Assembly (NCBI GenBank): GCA_910579205.1
Contig: CAJTTD010000001.1
Span: 203,315 to 267,314, forward strand
Length of the DNA: 64,000 nt
From: an uncultured Christensenella sp.
GTDB taxonomy: Bacteria; Bacillota; Clostridia; Christensenellales; Pumilibacteraceae
Direction: 5' to 3'
Shown: positions 1 to 7,738 of the stretch, one piece after another
How the letters are laid out: the number at the start of each line of letters is the position of its first letter
How positions within the stretch are numbered: the stretch's first letter is position 1
Program-made: the position numbers and the translations under genes
The notes under the pieces: model-generated
Told to the model about the DNA's origin: nothing
Databases searched by the model: none
Seen by the model: the letters and a program-made list of their open reading frames with translations, nothing else

Positions 1-64
1 AGCTCAAATACAAAAGAACAGCCACTACCGCAAAGGGTAATTTTTTCTTTGCTATATCTATCAA
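1..64 (-). CDS. Partial membrane protein, 5' end only
   Basis: Only the first 21 codons of a gene running off the left edge are present. It would start with TTG at 64, sharing the TTGA overlap with the holA stop codon. A GGAGG sits six bases upstream of that TTG, inside the last holA codons. The peptide is basic and then hydrophobic (KLPFAVVAVLLYL), which suggests an N-terminal membrane segment or signal peptide. Too little is visible to name a family. It is probably translationally coupled to holA. Confidence 0.5.
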   Translation of the reverse strand, partial: MIDIAKKKLPFAVVAVLLYLS

Positions 65-1020
65 TTTCCACCTCCGTTCAAACATGACGCTTGCGCCACA
101 AACGAAATAAGCGCGTCGGACTGAGACACCGCGCCCGTTTTGTAAGCGTGATCGGCATTTTCTATCATGTCGAGAATATTCCGCAATTTGGCTTTGCTAA
201 ACTTTTTACCCTCGTTTTTAAGCCTTGTAGCCATAAACGGCTTTACGCCGAGTTCGCTCAGTCCGTCGGGATCTACCGAAGCGGCAAATATCCGTTTGAA
301 TCTGTTGTACAACAGAGTGAACGCCGCGCCGAGATCGTTGTTCTTTGCCATGCCGCCTACTATCGTCAATGCGCGTGCGCCGTCGCCGTTTAGAATACTG
401 TCTACAAGCTCGAACACTACGAATTCCGCGTCCGCCGCCACTTGGCACACAACGTCGTCGCGCGTTATCACTCCGTTTGCCCGCATAGCCGAAAGCTTTT
501 TAGCCTCCGTATTTACGCGCGTCATATATCCGCCGCAACGGTCGAAAAGCACCGCGATAACGTCGTCGGATATCGTTGCGCCCGTTTTGTCCGCTATCTT
601 GCGCACGAATGCGTATGCATGCTCTACACCGAGCCTATTGCAGTTTACGCCTTCCGCACCGCTCGGAAACGACGGCACGGGAGATTTGTTCCAACTGTCG
701 TGCGGAACATAGTACATTAAAACAAGCACCGTAGAAGGATTGGGGCGCTTTAAATATTCTTCGACTGCCGAATTGTCTATCTTTCCGCGCAATATCACCA
801 CGCGGCGCTCGCCCGTTAGGGGCAGTTGCATAAGTTCTTCCGTGAGTACTTGCGAGTTGTCGAACTCCATGTCAACCAAATTAAACTCTTTTGGTTCTGC
901 CGCAAGAGAACCGAAAAGAGCCGCGCTGCGCGCGATAAGATAGCTGTCGTCGCCGTAGCAAACGTAACACGCTTTGGGCTTTTCGGTCTTCAAATGTTTC
1001 TTAAGCTCGACAAACTCCAT
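61..1020 (-). CDS. holA: DNA polymerase III subunit delta
   Basis: This encodes the delta subunit of the replicative clamp loader, which opens the beta sliding clamp so it can be placed on primed DNA. The 319-residue length fits HolA, as does the pattern of an N-terminal domain (KPKACYVCYGDDSYLI, then RVVILRG), a central helical domain and a C-terminal collar-like helical part. The Walker-type site is degenerate, as expected for delta, which does not hydrolyse ATP. I chose ATG at 1020 over an upstream TTG at 1044 because the family normally begins just before the YVCYGDD strand; neither start has a strong ribosome binding site. It lies upstream of, and overlaps, the partial membrane gene at the window edge. 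Confidence 0.85.
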   Translation of the reverse strand: MEFVELKKHLKTEKPKACYVCYGDDSYLIARSAALFGSLAAEPKEFNLVDMEFDNSQVLTEELMQLPLTGERRVVILRGKIDNSAVEEYLKRPNPSTVLVLMYYVPHDSWNKSPVPSFPSGAEGVNCNRLGVEHAYAFVRKIADKTGATISDDVIAVLFDRCGGYMTRVNTEAKKLSAMRANGVITRDDVVCQVAADAEFVVFELVDSILNGDGARALTIVGGMAKNNDLGAAFTLLYNRFKRIFAASVDPDGLSELGVKPFMATRLKNEGKKFSKAKLRNILDMIENADHAYKTGAVSQSDALISFVAQASCLNGGGN

Positions 1021-1099
1021 GCGGTTATTATAATACAACCGCAAGAATAAAGCAATCGTTTTTTAAAGATTGTTTACGTCGCGTCAAATGCGGCGAACG

Positions 1100-1492
1100 T
1101 CATAATAGATTGGATAAATACGGCACGCTGTCAAGCAATACGTCGTCGATATAGTTTATAGCCGAATACGCGAATATCACCGCGTCGTTGTAATTATTCG
1201 ATTTGATAACCGCGGCAAGACTTATTATCTTATCGTCCAGTCCGCGCACCGTATTGTGATTTTGCAACATCAAAAGCGTGCGCTTGCCCTTTTCCCACCT
1301 GTCCGTCAATTCGTCGCAAAGCGATACCGTGTACGCGTTGTCTACGTTTTCTTCGTTGTCCGATATACTTGCGGCTATTTCTTCGAGGTCGGCTTGAAGC
1401 TCGGTATAAAACTTATTCACAAACACTATCTCGCACGCCATGGCGCATACCGTAAGCGCAAACACGACGAGGATCACTATCATCTTTTTCAC
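1100..1492 (-). CDS. DUF4363 family protein
   Basis: A 130-residue protein with an N-terminal hydrophobic segment (about residues 4-22), then a helical domain with a WEKGKRTLLMLQNHN motif typical of DUF4363. It is probably a membrane-anchored extracytoplasmic helical protein of unknown function. It begins with GTG in a GTGA overlap with the stop of the DUF421 gene, with GGAG upstream, so the two should be translationally coupled. DUF4363 proteins in Clostridia are usually found directly beside DUF421 proteins, and this neighbour pair supports both calls. Confidence 0.75.
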   Translation of the reverse strand: MKKMIVILVVFALTVCAMACEIVFVNKFYTELQADLEEIAASISDNEENVDNAYTVSLCDELTDRWEKGKRTLLMLQNHNTVRGLDDKIISLAAVIKSNNYNDAVIFAYSAINYIDDVLLDSVPYLSNLL

Positions 1493-2211
1493 CAGTTATC
1501 TCCTCCGCTTATCTCAAACGACTCGCAAAATGCCGCCGACCGCTTAGGCGAAAAATACGCATTGCCGTCTTGTCTGATATCTGCATACAATATATCGCAA
1601 AGTTTTAAATGCTTGTCTCCCAAACACTTATATACATCCGCTTCGTTCACGCCCGACAACACCACGTTTTTCTCGTTGATCTTGCCGTCCACTATTATTT
1701 CGAGCGGAAGCAAAGTCTTTTGTTGTTCCGACTGCTCTTCGCTCTCTTTGTCCGATCGCTTTTGCTGCTGCTCTTTTTCCACAACGCACAACTGTCCGTT
1801 AGTTTCGATAATGGCGTAAGCTATTTCGTTAAAATCCACATATCCGGCAGTTCGTACAGCCTCTATCAAGTCGTCCATATTCATATTCATCTTTTTGAGA
1901 TTTTCGTAATTTATGCCCGATTTATCGACAACTATAAGACTGCTCCCGCTCAGCAGTTTTCGCACTTTTACCGATTTGCGCGAAACAAACGACAGCACTA
2001 TATGAAGAGTCGCCAACGTCAATATAGGTATCAATCCGTAATACAGCGGTATATACGGGTCGTTCATGGGAATGCACGCCACCTCTGCTATTATAAGCGT
2101 GATAACAAGCTCAAACGGTTGCATTTCGCCTATCTGCCGTTTGCCCATCAGTCTTATTACAAAGAACACCACGAGAAACGTGATTATAGATTTAAGCATT
2201 ACAACAAACAT
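1489..2211 (-). CDS. DUF421 (YetF/YrbG-type) membrane protein
   Basis: About 241 residues from ATG 2211. Three N-terminal transmembrane helices cover roughly residues 3-22, 33-50 and 55-75, and include the family signature VIRLMGKRQIGEMQPFELV. A cytoplasmic alpha/beta domain follows, with the expected LIVVDKSGIN strand and a GYVDFNEIAYAIIETNGQL segment. A Gln/Glu/Lys-rich insertion (about residues 145-165) splits that domain. Relatives in Bacillus are linked to spore membranes, but their biochemistry is unknown. The start is uncertain: ATG 2211 and ATG 2199 are both possible and neither has a clear Shine-Dalgarno. The reading frame also extends to a TTG at 2316, which I consider unlikely. Confidence 0.8.
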   Translation of the reverse strand: MFVVMLKSIITFLVVFFVIRLMGKRQIGEMQPFELVITLIIAEVACIPMNDPYIPLYYGLIPILTLATLHIVLSFVSRKSVKVRKLLSGSSLIVVDKSGINYENLKKMNMNMDDLIEAVRTAGYVDFNEIAYAIIETNGQLCVVEKEQQQKRSDKESEEQSEQQKTLLPLEIIVDGKINEKNVVLSGVNEADVYKCLGDKHLKLCDILYADIRQDGNAYFSPKRSAAFCESFEISGGDNW

Positions 2212-2310
2212 GTTTTTAGTATGCCGAACGCAAAAAAAGATATGCAATATCTTGCATACGCTTGTCGTATTGTTATACTGTCGCCGAACTTGTAAATCGA
2301 TCACATAAAC

Positions 2311-2338
2311 TTGCAAAAAAACTCATTTATAGTATAAT
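2311..2338 (+). promoter_or_regulatory. Probable sigma-A promoter for a small unit
   Basis: TTGCAA at 2311-2316 and a perfect TATAAT at 2333-2338 are separated by 16 bases. The predicted transcript would start near 2345 and run through the short ORF to the terminator at 2614-2645. Confidence 0.55.
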
Positions 2339-2418
2339 TATTTATAAGATTTTACGATAAAAAATCACTGCGATGTTTGAGAATCTATGGAAGTTACATT
2401 TATCCCTATTTCTTCGAT

Positions 2419-2568
2419 ATGAAGGTAGAAAACGTTCTTATACTCGATACTTTGGACGGAATGTACAGACAACAAAACATTTCTGACTTTATGCGGAATA
2501 GCTATTCCTACTGTCAAAAACACGAAAGCGAAATAAGAGAACACATTAAGCTCAAAGAACAGCTTTAA
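2419..2568 (+). CDS. Small hypothetical ORF (49 aa)
   Basis: An open frame from ATG 2419 encodes a 49-residue, rather hydrophilic peptide with Tyr/Gln-rich sequence (DGMYRQQNISDFMRNSY). I recognise no family. The frame is open back to a TTG at 2377, and neither start has a ribosome binding site. A shorter competing ORF (ATG 2373, 37 codons) overlaps in another frame. The case for expression is positional: a near-consensus promoter lies upstream and a strong intrinsic terminator lies downstream on the same strand. The unit could equally be a small untranslated RNA or a decayed gene. Confidence 0.35.
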   Translation: MKVENVLILDTLDGMYRQQNISDFMRNSYSYCQKHESEIREHIKLKEQL

Positions 2569-2613
2569 ATACCGTCCATGCGCAAAATCGATATAAAACC
2601 TCTATATCGTAGT

Positions 2614-2645
2614 AAAACTCTCGAACATTTTGTCCGAGAGTTTTT
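2614..2645 (+). terminator. Intrinsic terminator
   Basis: A 10-bp stem, AAAACTCTCG (2614-2623) with CGAGAGTTTT (2635-2644), runs directly into a T-run. The best T-tract is on the plus strand, ending the small unit that starts near 2345. It lies about 75 bases past the uvrA stop and may also serve uvrA on the minus strand. A second 7-bp hairpin (CGATATA/TATATCG, 2589-2609) sits just before it. Confidence 0.75.
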
Positions 2646-2720
2646 GTTGTAGCTTGAAAAAGCATTCGATTTTTTGATTCTCTATAGTAAGAGCGTTTTA
2701 AGCCGACTATTTACGTGATA

Positions 2721-5531
2721 TCATTCTAAGCCGAATATTTTAGCAAGATATTCGCCCGTTTTGCTGTCCTTTACTTTAACCACTTTTTCGGGGCTGCCGC
2801 ACGCGACAACGCGCCCGCCCGCGTCGCCGCCGTTAGGTCCGAGGTCAATTATATGATCGGCGCATTTTATCACGTCGAGATTATGTTCTATTACAACAAC
2901 TGTATTGCCGCTGTCTACAAGCCGAGACAATATGTTTATGAGCCGCTCTACGTCGGCGGAATGGAGACCTGTAGTCGGCTCGTCAAGCACGTACAGCGTA
3001 TTGCTCGTAGACACCTTGGAAAGCTCCGTAGCGAGCTTTACGCGTTGCGCCTCGCCGCCCGAAAGCGTAGTGGCGGGCTGACCGAGCTTTACGTATCCCA
3101 AACCCACGTCGAGAAGAGTTCCCAACTTGCGTTTGAGCGACGGGATATTTTTAAAGAACTCGTACGCTTCTTCTATGGTCATGTCGAGAACGTCTGCTAT
3201 AGACTTGTCGCGATACTTTACTTGGAGCGTTTCGCGGTTGAACCGCTTACCGTGGCACACGTCGCACGGCACGTACACATCGGGTAAAAAGTTCATTTCT
3301 ATACGAATGATACCGTCGCCCTCGCAGTTTTCGCATCTGCCTCCGCGCACGTTAAAAGAAAACCTTCCCGAATTATACCCGCGTTCCTTTGCGGCGGGAA
3401 GCTCGGCAAACAGATCGCGTATAGTCGACATAGCGCCCGTATACGTCGCGGGATTGCTGCGCGGCGTGCGACCTATAGGACTTTGGTCGATATTGATGAC
3501 CTTGTCGATCATATCCAATCCGTCTATGCCGTCGCACTTGCCCACTCGCTGTTTGACGTTGTTGAACATATTGACGGCGGCGGGAAAAAGCGTTTGATTG
3601 ATGAGCGAGGATTTTCCGCTGCCCGAAACGCCCGTAACTGCCGTAAGAACGCCGAGCGGTATCTTGACGGTAACGTTTTGCAGATTATTTTCGCTCGCAC
3701 CTCTTACGGTAATATATCTGTCCGTGAGCCTACGCTCGGTAGGAACGGCGATAGAACGCTCGCCCGATAAAAACTTGCCCGTTATCGAACCGGAACGAAT
3801 TATATCGTCCACTGTGCCCGTTGCGATAACTTTGCCGCCGTGAACTCCCGCGCCCTCGCCGATATCCACTATATAGTCTGCCGCGCGCATGGTATCCTCG
3901 TCGTGTTCGACAACGATAAGAGTGTTGCCGAGATCGCGCAAATGTTTTAGCGTGTCTATAAGCTTTGCGTTGTCGCACTGGTGAAGCCCTATGCTCGGCT
4001 CGTCCAAGATATAAAGCACGCCAGAAAGTCCCGAGCCGATCTGCGTAGCAAGCCGTATGCGCTGCGCCTCGCCGCCCGACAGACTGACCGCACTGCGCGA
4101 CAGCGTCAAATATTCAAGTCCTACGTTTATCAAAAATTCAAGTCGCGTGCAAATTTCCTTTAAAACACGCTCGGCAATTACAGTCTTGGATTCGGATAGT
4201 TTTAAGTCCTTGAAAAATCCGTGCAAATACTTGACGGGCATACTGCAAAGCTCGTCTATGTTTTTGCCGCCCACTTTCACGGCTAAAGCTTCTTTTTTAA
4301 GCCGTTTGCCGCCGCAATCGGGACACGGCTGGGAATTGGTAAACCTACCTATACGCCAACGCACGCCGTCGCTTGTAGTTTCGGCGAGCCGACGTTCGAG
4401 AAAGTTTATAAGCCCTTCGTAAACGGTGCGTTCGCTGTGGTGGTAATGTCCTACTTTGTACTCCACCACTATAGGCTCGTCGGTGGCGTGAAGTATAATA
4501 TCCTGTATCTCTTTTTTGAGTTTCTTGAACGGCGTTTTCATGGAAAAACCGTACTTCTTAGACAACGCGTTGAAGCATTGTTCGAAATGCGGCGTGTTAT
4601 CCAACTGCCCGCCGTCCAACAGATCTTGCAAAGACGAATCGCCGAAAAACAACAGCTCGGGATCGACTTTGGTTAAAAAGCCCAAGCCGCCGCACGTAGG
4701 ACATGCGCCCCACGGCGAGTTGAACGAGAATAAGCGCGGTTCGACTTCGCTGAGCGACAACCCGCAGTTACCGCAAGTGTATTTCGTATTGAACATCGTT
4801 TCCGTTTCGTCGTAGAACGCTATAACAAGTCCGTCGGACAGTTTTATTGCCGTCTCCACGGAATCGGTCAAACGCTGCGCTATGTCGGGTTCTATCACCA
4901 GCCTGTCCACAACGACCGATATGTCGTGCTTGGAATTTTTATCGAGTTTTATCTGCTCGTCCAGCGTGTATATCGCGCCGTCCACGCGCATGCGCGAATA
5001 TCCCGCCTTTTTAAAGTCCTCGAACAGCTTTACATACTCGCCTTTTTTGCCGCGAACAACGGGCGAAATTATCATAACTTTACTGCCCTGCGGCAAAGCC
5101 ATTATCTTATCGACTATCTCGTCGATCGTCTGTTGATGTATTTCCGCGCCGCAATTACTGCAGTACACGTCGCCGACGCGAGCGAACAGCAAACGCAAAT
5201 AATCGTAGATCTCGGTTACAGTGCCGACCGTGGAACGCGGATTGCGCCCCGTGGTTTTTTGATCTATGGATATCGCGGGAGATAGCCCGTCTATGCTGTC
5301 CACGTCGGGCTTATCCATCTGCCCCAAGAACTGCCTGGCATACGACGAAAGCGATTCGACGTATCTGCGCTGACCTTCCGCAAAGATAGTATCGAAAGCA
5401 AGCGATGTTTTGCCGCTGCCCGAAAGTCCCGTAAACACGACGAACTTGTTTTTGGGAACCGTAAGATTGACGTTTTTAAGATTGTGCGCACGCGCGCCCT
5501 TTATCACTATTTCGTTATTCTGTTCGCTCAT
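2721..5531 (-). CDS. uvrA: Excinuclease ABC subunit A
   Basis: UvrA is the damage-recognising ATPase of nucleotide excision repair and works as a dimer with UvrB. The product is about 936 residues, normal for the family. It has two ABC-type ATPase halves: Walker A GLSGSGKTS near the N-terminus and GVSGSGKSS near residue 640, with signatures VSLSGGEAQRI and TLSGGEAQRV. It also has the zinc modules CGNCG...CPTCGG and CENCEGDG...CDVCHGKRF. ATG 5531 gives the usual short leader before IVIKGARAHNLK. ATG 5543 has GGAGG only two bases away and is the alternative. It lies about 60 bases downstream of uvrB and is probably transcribed from the uvrB promoter. Confidence 0.96.
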   Translation of the reverse strand: MSEQNNEIVIKGARAHNLKNVNLTVPKNKFVVFTGLSGSGKTSLAFDTIFAEGQRRYVESLSSYARQFLGQMDKPDVDSIDGLSPAISIDQKTTGRNPRSTVGTVTEIYDYLRLLFARVGDVYCSNCGAEIHQQTIDEIVDKIMALPQGSKVMIISPVVRGKKGEYVKLFEDFKKAGYSRMRVDGAIYTLDEQIKLDKNSKHDISVVVDRLVIEPDIAQRLTDSVETAIKLSDGLVIAFYDETETMFNTKYTCGNCGLSLSEVEPRLFSFNSPWGACPTCGGLGFLTKVDPELLFFGDSSLQDLLDGGQLDNTPHFEQCFNALSKKYGFSMKTPFKKLKKEIQDIILHATDEPIVVEYKVGHYHHSERTVYEGLINFLERRLAETTSDGVRWRIGRFTNSQPCPDCGGKRLKKEALAVKVGGKNIDELCSMPVKYLHGFFKDLKLSESKTVIAERVLKEICTRLEFLINVGLEYLTLSRSAVSLSGGEAQRIRLATQIGSGLSGVLYILDEPSIGLHQCDNAKLIDTLKHLRDLGNTLIVVEHDEDTMRAADYIVDIGEGAGVHGGKVIATGTVDDIIRSGSITGKFLSGERSIAVPTERRLTDRYITVRGASENNLQNVTVKIPLGVLTAVTGVSGSGKSSLINQTLFPAAVNMFNNVKQRVGKCDGIDGLDMIDKVINIDQSPIGRTPRSNPATYTGAMSTIRDLFAELPAAKERGYNSGRFSFNVRGGRCENCEGDGIIRIEMNFLPDVYVPCDVCHGKRFNRETLQVKYRDKSIADVLDMTIEEAYEFFKNIPSLKRKLGTLLDVGLGYVKLGQPATTLSGGEAQRVKLATELSKVSTSNTLYVLDEPTTGLHSADVERLINILSRLVDSGNTVVVIEHNLDVIKCADHIIDLGPNGGDAGGRVVACGSPEKVVKVKDSKTGEYLAKIFGLE

Positions 5532-5593
5532 CTTATGAAGCATATCCTCCGTTGTTATGTCGTATACGTTGCATGCGCCGACGCAGTACTCAG

Positions 5594-7573
5594 TTACGAT
5601 TTTTTTCTGAGCGCGCTCGCTTTTTTCATGTCGCGCTGCATTTCTTTAAGCTCGGCTATCTTGTCGCGGTACGATATCGCCGACTCGAAATCGAGATCTC
5701 TGCTCGCCGCGTTCATGAGCGAACGCAACCTTTCAAGCTCTTTGTTTATGTCTTTAAGCTCTATGCGCGTATCCTTGCTCGTGATCTCTATCGTATTTTT
5801 TATGGGCTTGATTATAGTCTTGGGCGTAATGCCGTGTTCGCTGTTATATTCCGTCTGCACTTTGCGTCGCTCTTCGGTTTCGTCTATTGCCCGCTTCATA
5901 GACCCCGTTACGACGTCGCCGTACATTATAACGCGGCTTTCGCTATTTCGAGCCGCTCTGCCTATCGTTTGTATGAGCGATGTTTCGGAGCGCAAAAAGC
6001 CTTCCTTATCCGCATCGAGTATGGCTACAAGCTTTACCTCGGGAATATCCAAGCCCTCGCGCAGTAGGTTTATGCCCACTACCACGTCAAAGTCGCCGCG
6101 GCGCAGCGAATTGATAATGGTAACCCTTTCCATGGTATCTATGTCGCTGTGCAAATACTTGACTTTAACGCCGTGTTCCGCCAAATAATCGGTAAGGCTT
6201 TCCGACATGCGCTTTGTGAGTGTTGTAACGAGTATGCGCCCGCCGTCCGCCACGGTATCCTTTATTTCGGTCAAAAGATCGTCTATCTGTCCCTTGGTAG
6301 GACGCACTGTAACGGGCGGATCTACAAGCCCCGTGGGGCGTATGACTTGACGCGCAAACCGTCCGCCCGTAAGCTCCAGCTCATACGGCGCGGGCGTTGC
6401 CGAAACATAAATCGTTTGATGTATGCGCGATCTGAACTCGTCGAACTTGAGCGGTCTGTTGTCGAACGCCGCGGGTAGACGGAAGCCGTAATCGACGAGC
6501 GCGGTCTTTCTCGCCTTGTCGCCGTTGTACATCGCTCTGAGCTGCGGCACTGTCATATGGCTTTCGTCTATGAACATTATAAAATCGTTCGGAAAGTAAT
6601 CGAGCAACGTAAACGGCGGTTCGCCGGGCTTGCGTCCGTCAAAATATCTGGAGTAGTTTTCTATGCCCGAACAGTAGCCTATCTCCTTCATCATTTCTAT
6701 GTCGTACCGCACGCGCTCGCCTATGCGCTGCGCTTCTATAAGCTTGTGATTATCTGTAAAGAACTTGACGCGTTCCTCGCAGTCGCGCTCTATCTGCTCT
6801 ATAGCGCCGAGCAGCCGCGAATGTTCCACGGCATAGTGGCTTGCGGGGAATATCGCCGCATGCGCGAGCCGCGCCACCACATTGCCCGACACAATATCGA
6901 ACTCGCTCACGCCGTCTATCTCGTTGCCGAAAAACTCGACGCGTATGCCGTGCTCGGACATGCTCGCGGGAAATATATCCACGGTATCGCCGCGCACGCG
7001 AAAGTCGGTGCGTTCGGGCGCCATATCGTTGCGTTTGTAGTTGATCTCTATAAGCCTTGAAATAAGCGCGTCGCGCGACATCTTGTCTCCGGGACGCACG
7101 GACAGCGCGAGTCGGTAATACTCCTCGGGCGCGCCCAAACCGTATATGCAAGAAACCGATGCTACGACTATGGTGTCTCTCCGCTCATGCAAAGAACAAG
7201 TGGCGCTGTGTCGGAGCTTGTCTATCTCGTCGTTTATGGCGAGATCCTTTTCGATATACGTGTCGGTCGACGGCAAATACGCTTCGGGCTGATAATAATC
7301 GTAATAGCTTACGAAAAACTCCACACGGTTTTCGGGGAAGAATTCACGGAACTCGTTGCATAGCTGCGCGGCAAGCGTTTTGTTGTGCGCCAAAATAAGC
7401 GCGGGACGCTGCACGCGCTCGATAACGTTAGCCATGGTAAACGTCTTACCGCTGCCCGTAACGCCCTTAAGGACTTGCGCGGCAAGCCCGTCTTCTATGC
7501 CGTTTGCGAGCTGTTCTATTGCTTGCGGCTGATCGCCCGTCGGCTCGTACTTGCTGTGTAACTTGAACTCCAC
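5594..7573 (-). CDS. uvrB: Excinuclease ABC subunit B
   Basis: UvrB is the helicase-like subunit of nucleotide excision repair. It receives the lesion from UvrA, verifies the damage and recruits UvrC. The 659-residue product has the N-terminal YEPTGDQPQAIEQL motif, Walker A GVTGSGKTFT, the beta-hairpin region after YYDYYQPEAY, Walker B with DESH, helicase motif VI QTIGRAARN, and a C-terminal UVR motif (LDFESAISYRDKIAELK). GTG 7573 is chosen because an AAGGG ribosome binding site is six bases upstream and homologues begin near this point. An in-frame TTG at 7618 lies beside the -10 element, at or ahead of the likely transcription start. It is the first gene of uvrB-uvrA. Confidence 0.96.
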   Translation of the reverse strand: MEFKLHSKYEPTGDQPQAIEQLANGIEDGLAAQVLKGVTGSGKTFTMANVIERVQRPALILAHNKTLAAQLCNEFREFFPENRVEFFVSYYDYYQPEAYLPSTDTYIEKDLAINDEIDKLRHSATCSLHERRDTIVVASVSCIYGLGAPEEYYRLALSVRPGDKMSRDALISRLIEINYKRNDMAPERTDFRVRGDTVDIFPASMSEHGIRVEFFGNEIDGVSEFDIVSGNVVARLAHAAIFPASHYAVEHSRLLGAIEQIERDCEERVKFFTDNHKLIEAQRIGERVRYDIEMMKEIGYCSGIENYSRYFDGRKPGEPPFTLLDYFPNDFIMFIDESHMTVPQLRAMYNGDKARKTALVDYGFRLPAAFDNRPLKFDEFRSRIHQTIYVSATPAPYELELTGGRFARQVIRPTGLVDPPVTVRPTKGQIDDLLTEIKDTVADGGRILVTTLTKRMSESLTDYLAEHGVKVKYLHSDIDTMERVTIINSLRRGDFDVVVGINLLREGLDIPEVKLVAILDADKEGFLRSETSLIQTIGRAARNSESRVIMYGDVVTGSMKRAIDETEERRKVQTEYNSEHGITPKTIIKPIKNTIEITSKDTRIELKDINKELERLRSLMNAASRDLDFESAISYRDKIAELKEMQRDMKKASALRKKS

Positions 7574-7620
7574 TGAATTCCCTTTTAAGCACCCAAAACG
7601 CGCTTTGAAAACTGCCAAAT

Positions 7621-7650
7621 ATTATACCACGAAAAACGCGGGCGTGTCAA
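7621..7650 (-). promoter_or_regulatory. Promoter of uvrB-uvrA
   Basis: Reading on the minus strand, a perfect TTGACA (7645-7650) and a perfect TATAAT (7621-7626) are separated by 18 bases. The -10 ends about 48 bases before the uvrB GTG. I saw no obvious LexA-type palindrome overlapping it. Confidence 0.85.
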
Positions 7651-7738
7651 TTATTTGACCGCCGCCCGCCGAAATATAACCGCAGAGAAGTATTTTGTAT
7701 TCGATAATGTGCTTAAGCCAATAACGGATAAACTATTG

